Positions 21,251-28,416 of a DNA stretch of 28,416 nucleotides are shown here, in pieces. The position numbers and the translations under genes were made by a program. The notes under the pieces were generated by a model, which saw only the letters and a program-made list of their open reading frames with translations, did no database searches and had not been told where the DNA came from. The DNA lies in NCBI GenBank assembly GCA_964523945.1, contig CAZGBU010000014.1, forward strand, positions 1 to 28,416, read 5' to 3'. The first letter of the stretch is position 1, and each line of letters opens with the position of its first letter. The stretch is from CAKTOF01 sp964523945. Lineage in GTDB: Bacteria; Bacillota; Clostridia; Oscillospirales; Oscillospiraceae.

Positions 21251-21269
21251 CTATTATTGATTTTTATAG
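21251..21269 (+). promoter_or_regulatory. LysR-type operator (CTAT-N11-ATAG)
   Basis: An exact T-N11-A palindrome, CTAT (21251-21254) and ATAG (21266-21269), in the divergent intergenic region. It overlaps the -35 of the LysR gene. This is the expected arrangement for autorepression and for activation of the opposite operon. Confidence 0.65.
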
Positions 21270-21284
21270 AATTTCTGATACACT
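21257..21284 (+). promoter_or_regulatory. Promoter of the LysR gene
   Basis: A -35 TTGATT (21257-21262), a 16-bp spacer and an extended -10 TGATACACT (TACACT at 21279-21284), about 23 bp before the start codon. Confidence 0.65.
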
Positions 21285-21306
21285 GACAGACGGGAGGCGA
21301 GGATGC

Positions 21307-22209
21307 ATGGAACTGCGCGTTCTGCGCTCTTTCCTGACGGTGGCACGGGAGCAGAGCATTTCTGCGGCGGCTGCGTCGCTGCACATTTCACAGCCGGCGC
21401 TTTCCACGCAGCTCAAGGCGCTCGAGACAGAATTGGGCAAGCAGCTTTTGATCCGGGGCGTCAAGGGCTCGCGCCGGGTAGCGCTCACGGAGGAGGGGAT
21501 GATCCTGCGCAAGCGCGCAGAAGAAATCCTTTCGCTGGTGCGAAAAACGGAGGACGAAATCTCCGGTACGGACGAGGCGATCGTGGGCGACGTTGTGATC
21601 GGCGCAGGAGAGACGGACGCGGTGCGGCTGTTTGCACGCGCGGCCGATGTGCTCCGCGTGCGCCATCCGGATATCCGCTTTCACATCTCCAGCGGAAACG
21701 CCGAGTATGTGCTGGAATATCTGGACAAGGGACTGATCGACTTCGGCCTGCTCTTTCGCGAGCCGGACCCGCAGAAATATGAGGTGCTGCCCCTGCCCAT
21801 GCGGGACATCTGGGGCGTGCTGATGCGGCGGGACGCGCCGCTGGCGGCGAAAGAAGCTGTCAGCCCGGAGGATCTGTGGGATCTGCCGTTGATTATTTCG
21901 CACCAGAAAGGGGACGACCAATATCTGGCGCAGTGGATGCGGCGCGATGTTTCGCGGCTGAACGTGGTGGCCACCTACAATCTGGTGTTCAACGCCTCGC
22001 TGCTGGTGGACGAAGGCGTGGGCTATGCGCTGTGCTTTGATCAGCTTATTCATACAGAGGGAACGCGGCTGTGCTTCCGGCCGTTTTTGCCGCGGCTCGA
22101 GGCGGCCAGCTGCCTGGTCTGGAAAAAATACCAGGTGTTTTCCAAGGCTGCCGGCGCGTTTCTGCAGGCCGTGCGCGCGCAGCTTCGGAGCGGAATACAA
22201 ACGGCGTAA
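21307..22209 (+). CDS. LysR-family transcriptional regulator
   Basis: A 300-residue regulator. The N-terminal winged helix-turn-helix is plain: MELRVLRSFLTVAREQSISAAAASLHISQPALSTQLKALE (about 1-40), with GKQLLIRG after it. Residues about 90-295 form the periplasmic-binding-protein-like effector domain, beginning VIGAGETDAVRLFARAADVLR. The gene is divergent from the SDR operon across a 141-bp AT-rich region with a T-N11-A site. By the usual LysR rule it probably controls that operon in response to a substrate or product of its enzymes (inference). Confidence 0.93.
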   Translation: MELRVLRSFLTVAREQSISAAAASLHISQPALSTQLKALETELGKQLLIRGVKGSRRVALTEEGMILRKRAEEILSLVRKTEDEISGTDEAIVGDVVIGAGETDAVRLFARAADVLRVRHPDIRFHISSGNAEYVLEYLDKGLIDFGLLFREPDPQKYEVLPLPMRDIWGVLMRRDAPLAAKEAVSPEDLWDLPLIISHQKGDDQYLAQWMRRDVSRLNVVATYNLVFNASLLVDEGVGYALCFDQLIHTEGTRLCFRPFLPRLEAASCLVWKKYQVFSKAAGAFLQAVRAQLRSGIQTA

Positions 22210-22254
22210 ACCGTGTGCCCGCACCGGACGGTGCGATCAGCAACTGGAAAGCGA

Positions 22255-22280
22255 AAGCCCGGGGCGTCTGCCCCGGGCTT
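22255..22280. terminator. Probable bidirectional terminator
   Basis: A perfect 11-bp GC-rich stem (22255-22265 with 22270-22280) with a 4-base loop, between the convergent LysR and ZIP genes. The flanks have short runs of T on the plus side and of A on the left, so the U-tract is weak in both directions. Confidence 0.65.
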
Positions 22281-22300
22281 CGTTTCACGGATGAACCGGC

Positions 22301-23113
22301 CTAGCCGAGTGCAACGTCAAGCACCATCATGACGCTGAACCCGGCAGCAAAGAAAATCGTTCCAACATTTGAGTGCCGGCCGCTTGACATCTCGGGAATC
22401 AGTTCCTCGACAACGACGTAGAGCATTGCGCCGGCGGCAAAGCTCAGGAAATAGGGCAGCGCCGGGATCACCAGGCCGGCGGCCAGCACGGTGAGCAGCG
22501 CGCCAAGCGGTTCGACAATGCCGGAGAGCACGCCGCTCAGAAACGCGCGTCCGCGGCGCATCCCCTCCGCCTCGAGCGGCATGGAAACAATCGCGCCCTC
22601 CGGGAAGTTCTGGATTGCGATACCGATCGAGAGCGCCAGCGCGCCCATCGCACTGATCTCTATGCTTCCGCTCAGATATCCGGCGTAGACGACGCCGACG
22701 GCCATGCCCTCAGGGAGGTTGTGCAATGTAACGGCCAGCAGCATCATCGTCCGCCGGGACAGGGCACTCTTTGGTCCCTCCGCGTCCCGGGTGTTCCGAT
22801 GCAGATGCGGGATGATATGGTCGAGCAGCAGCAGGAACGCAATCCCCAGCAGGAATCCAATGAGCGCCGGGAGAAACGACCAGCGGCCCATGTCGGCGGC
22901 ATAGTCAATTGCAGGGATCAGCAGGCTCCAGACAGAAGCGGCGACCATAACGCCGGCGGCGAAGCCGGTCAGCGCACGGGAGAGCCATTCGCTCATTGCC
23001 CGGCGCATCAGAAACACGCACGCCGCGCCGAGCGACGTGCCGGCAAACGGAATCAGAATACCGTAGACAACTTCCGGTTTGATTTCAATCAGCTCCTTTC
23101 CGCAGCCGCACAT
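22301..23113 (-). CDS. ZIP-family metal transporter
   Basis: An integral membrane importer of divalent metal (zinc or iron in known ZIPs). Hydrophobic segments run through the whole protein. The conserved metal-site helices are TLHNLPEGMAVGV and AIQNFPEGAIVSM, plus VVEELIPEM, as in the GufA-like bacterial ZIPs. The His-rich loop is LDHIIPHLHRN. Start uncertain: the ATG at 23113 (MCGCGKELIEIKPEV) is chosen here, while an ATG at 23140 is in frame but has no ribosome site. Neither start has a good ribosome site. It is transcribed alone from the promoter at 23176-23204. Confidence 0.85.
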   Translation of the reverse strand: MCGCGKELIEIKPEVVYGILIPFAGTSLGAACVFLMRRAMSEWLSRALTGFAAGVMVAASVWSLLIPAIDYAADMGRWSFLPALIGFLLGIAFLLLLDHIIPHLHRNTRDAEGPKSALSRRTMMLLAVTLHNLPEGMAVGVVYAGYLSGSIEISAMGALALSIGIAIQNFPEGAIVSMPLEAEGMRRGRAFLSGVLSGIVEPLGALLTVLAAGLVIPALPYFLSFAAGAMLYVVVEELIPEMSSGRHSNVGTIFFAAGFSVMMVLDVALG

Positions 23114-23175
23114 GGTGCGGTGCGATGCCGGCTCCGGCATGGGGCTGTGTGCATCATACCCATCCAGCGGGTTCT

Positions 23176-23204
23176 ATTATAGCAGACGATGCATAGCGGT
23201 GCAA
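23176..23204 (-). promoter_or_regulatory. Promoter of the ZIP transporter gene
   Basis: The minus strand has a -35 TTGCAC (23204-23199), a 17-bp spacer and a perfect -10 TATAAT (23181-23176). It lies just after the stop of the thioredoxin-like gene. Confidence 0.8.
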
Positions 23205-23223
23205 TTCCAACTGCCGGAAACAC

Positions 23224-23898
23224 TCAGTCCGCCGGCAGAACCAGGTCGATGCCCTGCTGAAGCGTTGCGGCGTCGAGCGCGCCGGAGGCCCAGGCAACCG
23301 CGTTGCCGTCCGCATCGATGAAATAGGTGGCCGGCAGCGCATAGACACCATAGGCGGATGAGGCGGACAGCCCGGTGTCATAAAAGACCGGGAAGGAAAA
23401 GCCCTCGCCGGCAATATAGTCTGACGCGGTCTGCTGCGTCTCGCGCGAACCGTCGGTCACATTGACCATCAGAAACTGCACCTGGCTGCCGAGTTCGGCA
23501 AAAGCACTGTCGAAGTGCGGCATCTCGCTCTTGCAGGGGCCGCACCAGCTTGCCCAGAAGTTCAGGACAACCGGCGTGCCGACAAAGTCGGACAGGCGAA
23601 CCGCGGCTCCGTCCGCATCGTAAACGGTAAAGTCCGGCGCGGCCACCGGCTCGGCGGTGTCGGCCGCATCATCTGCCGTGTGCGCCTCCTCGGCCGCGTC
23701 GCCTGCAGATGGCGCCGGATCTTCTGCATCCGCCGCCGGCTCGTCCGGCGTTTGTGTTCTCTCTGCCGTTGGATTGTCCATTGTCACAAGTGTGTCCGGC
23801 GCAGCGTCGCTGCCGAGGTAGCGGTAAAGCACCAGCGCGCCGCCCAGCAGCACGACAAACGCGATCGCCAGAATCAAAAGGGATTTGCCCTGTTTCAT
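23224..23898 (-). CDS. Membrane-anchored TlpA/ResA-like thiol-disulfide oxidoreductase
   Basis: A 224-residue protein with one N-terminal membrane anchor (about 6-26) and an acidic Ala/Glu/Asp/Pro linker to about 85. The extracytoplasmic thioredoxin fold carries active-site WCGPC (Cys119, Cys122) in VVLNFWASWCGPCKSEMPHF and the cis-Pro loop YALPATYF. ResA/TlpA proteins pass electrons from CcdA to exported disulfides (established). The CcdA gene lies immediately upstream with an 8-bp gap, so the two form an electron-transfer pair. GGAGG precedes the ATG. The target outside the cell is not shown; with no cytochrome genes nearby, a general surface thiol-repair role is more likely than cytochrome c maturation. 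Confidence 0.9.
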   Translation of the reverse strand: MKQGKSLLILAIAFVVLLGGALVLYRYLGSDAAPDTLVTMDNPTAERTQTPDEPAADAEDPAPSAGDAAEEAHTADDAADTAEPVAAPDFTVYDADGAAVRLSDFVGTPVVLNFWASWCGPCKSEMPHFDSAFAELGSQVQFLMVNVTDGSRETQQTASDYIAGEGFSFPVFYDTGLSASSAYGVYALPATYFIDADGNAVAWASGALDAATLQQGIDLVLPAD

Positions 23899-23906
23899 AC
23901 TGCCTC

Positions 23907-24569
23907 CTAACTGAGCAGGGTGATCAGCCGCCCAAGCAGACCGGTCGCCATCAGAATGCCGATCAGCACGAGCAGCAGCCCGCAGACGAGATTGATGACC
24001 CGGTAGTGGCGTTTGATCCAGTCAAAGGTGGATTTGAGTTTGTCGATCAGAACGGCACTGAGCAGAAACGGTACGCCAAGACCCAGCGAGAATGCCAGCA
24101 GCATCGCCATGCCCTCGAGCACATGGCCCTGCTGGGAGGCAAGCATCAGTGCCGAGCCGAGAAACGCGCCGACACACGGTGTCCAGCCGACGGAGAAAAT
24201 CACGCCAAAAACAATTGCTGAAAAAAAGCCGAGTCCATCGGACGCTGCTGCACGGCGGCTGCCATGGAACAGGTTCAGCCGGAATACGCCCAGAAAGTTC
24301 AGACCGAAAAAAACAACGATCAGACCGGAAACAAGATTCACAGCAGTCTGGTGCGCACGCAGAAAGCTGCCGACGGTTCCTGCCAGCGCGCCCATTGCGA
24401 CAAAGACGACGGTGAAACCGAGCACAAAGCCGGCTGCGGCCGTCAGTGTTTGACGTGTGCTGCGCTGCCCGCCGCCGGCGAAATAGGACAGGTAGATGGG
24501 CAGCATCGGCAGCAGGCACGGAGAGATGAATGTGATAATCCCTTCCAGGAATGGGATCAGATACTGCAA
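23907..24569 (-). CDS. ccdA: CcdA-family thiol electron transporter
   Basis: A 220-residue membrane protein of six predicted helices that moves electrons from cytoplasmic thioredoxin across the membrane. The two redox Cys are in ISPCLLPMLP (Cys18) and VGWTPCVGAFLG (Cys132), each with the family's Pro neighbours. The start codon is TTG at 24569: an in-frame stop lies just upstream and the next in-frame Met (residue 22) is beyond the first Cys motif, so TTG is needed. AAGGA is about 11 bases before it, which is long. It is co-transcribed with the TlpA-like gene. Confidence 0.9.
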   Translation of the reverse strand: MQYLIPFLEGIITFISPCLLPMLPIYLSYFAGGGQRSTRQTLTAAAGFVLGFTVVFVAMGALAGTVGSFLRAHQTAVNLVSGLIVVFFGLNFLGVFRLNLFHGSRRAAASDGLGFFSAIVFGVIFSVGWTPCVGAFLGSALMLASQQGHVLEGMAMLLAFSLGLGVPFLLSAVLIDKLKSTFDWIKRHYRVINLVCGLLLVLIGILMATGLLGRLITLLS

Positions 24570-24602
24570 CGGCGGTCACATCCTTTCACAGATACGGCGC
24601 GG

Positions 24603-24632
24603 TTGACAGGCGCCGCCCGGCTCCATTATACT
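24603..24632 (+). promoter_or_regulatory. Promoter of the Crp/Fnr-family regulator gene
   Basis: A consensus -35 TTGACA (24603-24608), an 18-bp spacer and a -10 TATACT (24627-24632). The -10 overlaps the -10 of the opposing ccdA promoter. Confidence 0.75.
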
Positions 24633-24652
24633 GAAACCAGCTGATTTGACAA
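24625..24652 (-). promoter_or_regulatory. Promoter of ccdA-tlpA
   Basis: The minus strand has a -35 TTGTCA (24652-24647), a 16-bp spacer and a -10 TATAAT (24630-24625). It faces the regulator promoter on the same stretch of DNA. Confidence 0.65.
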
Positions 24653-24664
24653 GGGGGGACGCGA

Positions 24665-25324
24665 ATGGAACTGGCAGAGTGCTTTCCGGCCTGGGATCGG
24701 CTGACGGATACGCAGCGGGAACAGGTTGCTGCTGCGGCGCATCGGCGCAGCGCGGCACCCGGCACGCTCCTGCATGGAGGGCAGGCCGACTGCACGAGGC
24801 TGCTGCTCGTCTGCTCCGGCCAGCTCCGGGCGTATGTTCTGTCCGATGAGGGGCGGGAAATCACGCTCTACCGTCTGCTCGCGCGGGACGTGTGCCTGTT
24901 TTCTGCGTCGTGCATGCTGCGCAGTGTCCAGTTTGAGATCCAGGTTGAAGCGGAAAAGGCGGCAGAGCTGTGGGTTATCCCGCCAGATCTGATCCGTGCG
25001 CTGATGGAGCAGGCTGCGCCGCTGGCCAACTGCATCGGCGAAATCATGGCCAGCCGCTTTTCCGACGTGATGTGGCTGATGGACCAGATCCTTTGGAAGA
25101 GCGTCGACCGGCGGCTTGCCGCTTTTTTGTGCGGTGAGGCGGCGCTTGAACAGAGCGAAACGCTGCGCATCACCCACGAAAAGATTGCCGGCCACCTCGG
25201 CACTGCGCGCGAGGTCGTCACCCGCATGCTGCGCTATTTCCAGAGTGAGGGCATGGTGCAGCTGAGCCGCGGCGTCGTGACGATCACGGACGCACCGCGG
25301 CTCAGACAGCTCGGCGGGATGTGA
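24665..25324 (+). CDS. Crp/Fnr-family transcriptional regulator
   Basis: A 219-residue regulator. Residues about 10-125 form a cyclic-nucleotide-binding-type beta barrel without the cAMP phosphate cassette of true Crp. A long dimer helix (about 125-150) follows, then a Crp-type winged helix-turn-helix THEKIAGHLGTAREVVTRMLRYFQSEGMV (170-198). The recognition helix has R182-E183-x-x-x-R187, the same spacing that E. coli Crp uses to read TGTGA. No N-terminal Cys cluster for an Fnr [4Fe-4S] is present, though scattered Cys (43, 50, 77, 83, 123) exist. It diverges from ccdA-tlpA and converges on trxA with a 6-bp gap. A role in thiol/redox control is inferred. Confidence 0.9.
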   Translation: MELAECFPAWDRLTDTQREQVAAAAHRRSAAPGTLLHGGQADCTRLLLVCSGQLRAYVLSDEGREITLYRLLARDVCLFSASCMLRSVQFEIQVEAEKAAELWVIPPDLIRALMEQAAPLANCIGEIMASRFSDVMWLMDQILWKSVDRRLAAFLCGEAALEQSETLRITHEKIAGHLGTAREVVTRMLRYFQSEGMVQLSRGVVTITDAPRLRQLGGM

Positions 25325-25330
25325 AACGCG

Positions 25331-25636
25331 TCAGAGCATTGCAAGGATCTGCTGCTTCGGCCGCGCGCCGACGGACTGATTGACAACGGCGCCGTTTTTG
25401 AAAACGAGCAGCGTCGGAATGCTCATCACCTGATAGGCCGCAGCCAGCTCGGGCTGCTCGTCGACGTTGATCTTGCAGACCTTGATGTCGGAACGCTCGG
25501 CCACGATCTCGTCGAGGATTGGGCTGACCATCCGGCATGGGCCGCACCAGCTGGCCCAGAAGTCGACCAGGACGGGCTTGTCGCTGCCGAGCACCTCCTG
25601 CTGAAAATTGGTTTGATCGATGTGAATGACGGACAT
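25331..25636 (-). CDS. trxA: Thioredoxin
   Basis: A 101-residue cytoplasmic thioredoxin. The active site is VDFWASWCGPCRMVSPIL with Cys31 and Cys34, and the cis-Pro74 is in MSIPTLLVFKNG. Length and order are normal. AGGAGG stands eight bases before the ATG. It can supply reducing power to ccdA, encoded 0.8 kb away. A palindrome of Crp type overlaps the -35 position of its promoter. Confidence 0.95.
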   Translation of the reverse strand: MSVIHIDQTNFQQEVLGSDKPVLVDFWASWCGPCRMVSPILDEIVAERSDIKVCKINVDEQPELAAAYQVMSIPTLLVFKNGAVVNQSVGARPKQQILAML

Positions 25637-25692
25637 GGAAGATACCTCCTGACGCGGCGCAGCCTGCGCCGCTTTTTCTTTCTTGTGGGCTT

Positions 25693-25698
25693 AGTATA
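25693..25698 (-). promoter_or_regulatory. -10 box of the trxA promoter
   Basis: TATACT on the minus strand, giving a start of transcription near 25686. The hexamer at the -35 position (ACAGAA) is poor, as expected for an activator-dependent promoter. Confidence 0.6.
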
Positions 25699-25718
25699 AC
25701 CGATTTTTTTGCCCGTTC

Positions 25719-25733
25719 TGTGACGATGTCACA
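25719..25733 (-). promoter_or_regulatory. Crp/Fnr-type operator before trxA
   Basis: A perfect palindrome TGTGAC-N3-GTCACA, centred about 40 bp upstream of the predicted start of trxA. That is close to the class II activator position (-41.5). The half-site TGTGA matches the R-E-x3-R recognition helix of the regulator encoded at 24665-25324. Confidence 0.65.
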
Positions 25734-25753
25734 TTCCATATGGGCGCTGCGGC

Positions 25754-28249
25754 TCAGCGCAGAAAACGGCCGGTCAGGCTGTCCGGACAGGCGGCGATCT
25801 GCTCCGGCGTGCCGGCGGCAACGATCCGGCCGCCTGCCTCGCCGCCGCCCGGCCCCATGTCGATGATATAGTCCGCGCTGCGGATAACGTCCAGATCGTG
25901 CTCGATGACGATCACGGTTGCGCCGCTGTCAATCAGCGTTTGAAATACGCTGAGCAGCGTCTGCACATCGAGCGGATGCAGGCCGATGGTCGGCTCGTCA
26001 AAGACAAAGACGGTGTCTGCCTGCCCGCGTCCCATCTCGCTGGCCAGTTTCAGCCGCTGCGCTTCGCCGCCCGAGAGACTGGGCGTCGCTTCGCCGAGCG
26101 TCAGATAGCCCAGCCCCAGGCGCTGCAGCACCTCCAGCCGCTGGCGGACAAGCTTCAGATCTGCACAGGCCGGCAGCGCCGTATTGATATCCATCGCCAT
26201 CAGCGCGGGCAGGGAGAGGGCCTGTCCCGCCCGGTTCCGATAGACTGCCTGGCCTGCGTCTCTGCTGTAGCGCGAACCGCGGCAGTCCGGACAGGGAATG
26301 TCCACATCGGGCAGAAACTGCACGTCCAGACTGATGATGCCCGTTCCGTCGCACAGCGGGCAGCGCAGGCGGCCGGTGTTGTAGGAAAAATCCCCCGCCT
26401 TGTAGCCGAGCGCTTTTGCCTCCGGCGTCTTGGCGTAGACCTTTCGCAGCTCATCATGAACGTTCGCATAGGTGGCCACGGTGGAACGGACGTTGATACC
26501 GATTGGCGTTGCGTCGATCAGCTGAATGCGTGTGATGCCGGGCGCATCCACGGCGCGCACATGTGCGGGCAGCGGCCGGCCTGCAATGGCGGCTTCCAGC
26601 CCCGGAATGAGGCTTTCGAGGATCAGCATCGTCTTGCCGGAGCCGGGCACGCCGGTTACCACCGTCAGCCGCCCCCTGGGGATGTCCACCTCCAGGGGTT
26701 TCACTGTGTGAATGGCCCCGGTGGACAGATGGATGCACCCCGGGGCGGACAGCGCGACCGCTGCTGTCGGCCGGCGCATCCGGGTCTGCGCCTTCCCCGA
26801 CAGGAAGGGACCAATGCGGGAGCTGCTGTTCTCTCCCAGTTCCGCCACCGTCCCCTGGGCGATCACCCGGCCGCCGTCTGCGCCGGCGCCTGGGCCCATC
26901 TCGATGATCCAATCCGCCTGCGAAAGGATCTGTGTGTCATGATCGACCAGCAGCACCGAGTTGCCATCTGCCACCAGATCGTGCATCACCGCGCTCAGGC
27001 CGGCAATGTTGGCCGGATGCAGCCCGATGGAGGGCTCGTCGAGGACATAGAGCACGCCGGTGGTTCGGTTGCGCACTGCGCGGGCAAGCTGCATGCGCTG
27101 CCGCTCGCCGGTGGAGAGCGTGGAGGCGGCGCGGTCAAGTGTGAGATAGCCCAGGCCAAGGTCCATCAGGCGCCTGACCGCGGTCTGAAACGATGCACAG
27201 ATGCTCCGTGCCATCGGGCGCATCTCCTCCGGGAGGGAGGCAGGCACGCCATCCACCCACACGGTCAGATCGCTGAGGGTCATCCGGCAGGCCTCGTCCA
27301 GACCAATGCCGCGCAGCCGCGGGGCGCGCGCCGCATCCGACAGGCGCGTGCCGCCGCAGTCGGGACAGACGTCCTCTTTCAGAAATTTCTCCACGCGTTT
27401 CATGCCCTTTTCGTCCTTTACCTTGGACAGGGCGTTTTCCACGGTATAGACCGCGTTGAAGTAGGTAAAATCCAGCTCGGCCACATCGTTGGAGTTTTTT
27501 GCGTGGTATAAAATGTGCTTTTTTTCCGCCGGGCCATTGTAGACGATATCCTTTTCCCGATCCGTCAGATCGCGGAACGGTATGTCGGTGCGCACGCCCA
27601 TCGCCCGGCAGACATCGGTCATCAGCGACCACATCAGCGTGTTCCAGGGAGCAACTGCGCCCTCGTCAATGGTGAGCGAATCGTCGGGCACCAGTGTGGC
27701 ACGGTCCACGGTGCGGACAATCCCGGTCCCGCTGCAGGTGCGGCAGGCACCCTGGCTGTTGAATGCCAGCTCCTTGGCGCCCGGCGCGTAGAAACGCGTA
27801 CCGCATACCGGGCAGACCAGCGCCTGTTCCGCCGCTACGGCCAGCGTCGGCGGCAGGTAGTGCCCGTTGGGGCAGCGGTGGCTGGCCAGCCGGGAGTACA
27901 TCAGCCGCAGGCTGTTGAGCAGCTCCGTCCCGGTGCCAAATGTACTGCGAATACCGGGGATGCCGGGACGCTGGTGCAGCGCGAGCGCGGCGGGAACATA
28001 ACGCACATCGTCCACATCCGCTTTCGCGGCCTGCGTCATGCGCCGGCGCGTATAGGTGGACAGCGATTCCAAGTATCGCCGCGAGCCTTCGGCGTACAGC
28101 ACGCCGAGCGCCAGAGACGATTTGCCCGAACCGGACACGCCGGCGATGCCGACGATCTGCCCAAGCGGCACGTCCACGTCGATGTTTTTCAGATTGTGCA
28201 CCCGCGCGCCGCGGATCTCGATGCGCGAGGGCGAGCTGCCCTGCTGCAT
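25754..28249 (-). CDS. UvrA-like ABC ATPase (short excinuclease subunit A paralogue)
   Basis: An 831-residue tandem ABC ATPase of the UvrA family that binds DNA and unwinds or marks damage. The first ABC has Walker A GVSGSGKSS (37-45) and signature LSTGERQRMQ, which departs from LSGGE. The second has Walker A GVPGSGKTM and the regular LSGGEAQRLK. Zinc-finger pairs are CPNGH...CPVCGTRF, CPDCGGTRL and CPLCDGTG...CPDCRGSRY. The protein is about 110 residues shorter than canonical UvrA (about 940), and I see no full UvrB-binding insertion, so it is likely a second UvrA-type protein, as in drug-resistance or accessory UvrA groups. The ATG at 28249 with GGAG eight bases upstream is chosen over a GTG at 28258. 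A housekeeping uvrA is expected elsewhere in the genome. Confidence 0.85.
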   Translation of the reverse strand: MQQGSSPSRIEIRGARVHNLKNIDVDVPLGQIVGIAGVSGSGKSSLALGVLYAEGSRRYLESLSTYTRRRMTQAAKADVDDVRYVPAALALHQRPGIPGIRSTFGTGTELLNSLRLMYSRLASHRCPNGHYLPPTLAVAAEQALVCPVCGTRFYAPGAKELAFNSQGACRTCSGTGIVRTVDRATLVPDDSLTIDEGAVAPWNTLMWSLMTDVCRAMGVRTDIPFRDLTDREKDIVYNGPAEKKHILYHAKNSNDVAELDFTYFNAVYTVENALSKVKDEKGMKRVEKFLKEDVCPDCGGTRLSDAARAPRLRGIGLDEACRMTLSDLTVWVDGVPASLPEEMRPMARSICASFQTAVRRLMDLGLGYLTLDRAASTLSTGERQRMQLARAVRNRTTGVLYVLDEPSIGLHPANIAGLSAVMHDLVADGNSVLLVDHDTQILSQADWIIEMGPGAGADGGRVIAQGTVAELGENSSSRIGPFLSGKAQTRMRRPTAAVALSAPGCIHLSTGAIHTVKPLEVDIPRGRLTVVTGVPGSGKTMLILESLIPGLEAAIAGRPLPAHVRAVDAPGITRIQLIDATPIGINVRSTVATYANVHDELRKVYAKTPEAKALGYKAGDFSYNTGRLRCPLCDGTGIISLDVQFLPDVDIPCPDCRGSRYSRDAGQAVYRNRAGQALSLPALMAMDINTALPACADLKLVRQRLEVLQRLGLGYLTLGEATPSLSGGEAQRLKLASEMGRGQADTVFVFDEPTIGLHPLDVQTLLSVFQTLIDSGATVIVIEHDLDVIRSADYIIDMGPGGGEAGGRIVAAGTPEQIAACPDSLTGRFLR

Positions 28250-28293
28250 AGCGCTCACTCCATTCTGCCGCGCATGGCCGCACGGCTTTTTTT

Positions 28294-28304
28294 CGATTAT
28301 ATCA
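28294..28304 (-). promoter_or_regulatory. Extended -10 promoter of the UvrA-like gene
   Basis: The minus strand reads TGATATAAT (TATAAT at 28301-28296), an extended -10, about 47 bp before the start codon. No strong -35 is seen. Confidence 0.55.
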
Positions 28305-28378
28305 CCTGAGCGTTCTGCAGGGAAGAGGAGAAGCAGGCGATGACCGATCGAAAAAACTTTTGTCGGGAAATCGTCTCA

Positions 28379-28407
28379 TTGCGTGGATACGGGAAGCGTG
28401 CTATGAT
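28379..28407 (+). promoter_or_regulatory. Putative promoter of the gene beyond the right edge
   Basis: A -35 TTGCGT (28379-28384), a 17-bp spacer and a -10 TATGAT (28402-28407) on the plus strand. Its gene would start outside the window. Confidence 0.5.
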
Positions 28408-28416
28408 CGCACCAGG

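Noticed and set aside
25898..27511. A 537-codon plus-strand open frame opposite the UvrA-like gene
   Set aside because: It is a mirror of the UvrA-like coding region with no ribosome site or domain signal.
28340..28416. A possible plus-strand gene start (ATG after GGAG) running off the right edge
   Set aside because: Only 25 codons are visible, with no family signal. A good promoter lies inside it, so a downstream gene start is more likely.

Overview
The window looks like the chromosome of a GC-rich, strictly anaerobic Clostridia member, probably a gut Oscillospirales/Ruminococcaceae-type bacterium. The reasons are the family content (SLH-anchored surface proteins, ECF transporter, FeoA/FeoB with the Cys-rich FeoB partner, DUF3793 plus flavodoxin, DUF3737), strong Gram-positive ribosome binding sites, GC-biased codons and the absence of respiratory genes. 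This taxonomic placement is inference.

Left third (1-9140, minus strand): one transcript starts at a good promoter near 9098 and runs through a cobalamin riboswitch and its terminator. It then encodes a 1412-aa surface protein, a small Cys/His-rich protein, a 520-aa alpha/alpha-toroid SLH protein, a DUF4430 lipoprotein, EcfT and an EcfA ATPase cut by the window edge. The toroid followed by DUF4430 is the domain order of animal intrinsic factor/transcobalamin. Together with the riboswitch and the ECF transporter this suggests a surface vitamin B12 capture and uptake system that works like a bacterial intrinsic factor. This is the most interesting part of the window.

Middle (9285-17617, plus strand): a ppx-ppk1 polyphosphate operon is followed by an iron block. 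The iron block holds feoA, feoA, feoB, the FeoB-associated Cys-rich protein, a short DtxR/MntR-type repressor, DUF3793, flavodoxin and an HMA-like protein with a changed metal site. Three related palindromes (TTAG-N6-CTAA core, GTTAG-N6-CTAAC in two) stand before feoA, feoB and DUF3793. They are likely the operators of the encoded repressor. A strong terminator closes the block.

Right part: a LysR regulator diverges from a five-gene minus-strand operon (SDR dehydrogenase, small coiled-coil-like protein, DUF3737 beta-helix protein, cyclophilin-like lipoprotein, alpha/beta hydrolase). Then come a ZIP metal transporter, a TlpA-like/CcdA thiol-redox pair divergent from a Crp/Fnr-family regulator, a thioredoxin with a TGTGA-type palindrome at its promoter, and a short UvrA-like ABC ATPase. 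The thiol-redox genes and the Crp/Fnr regulator appear to form a small redox regulon.

No rRNA, tRNA, CRISPR array, insertion sequence or phage gene was seen. All calls come from reading the sequence by eye; no database search was run.
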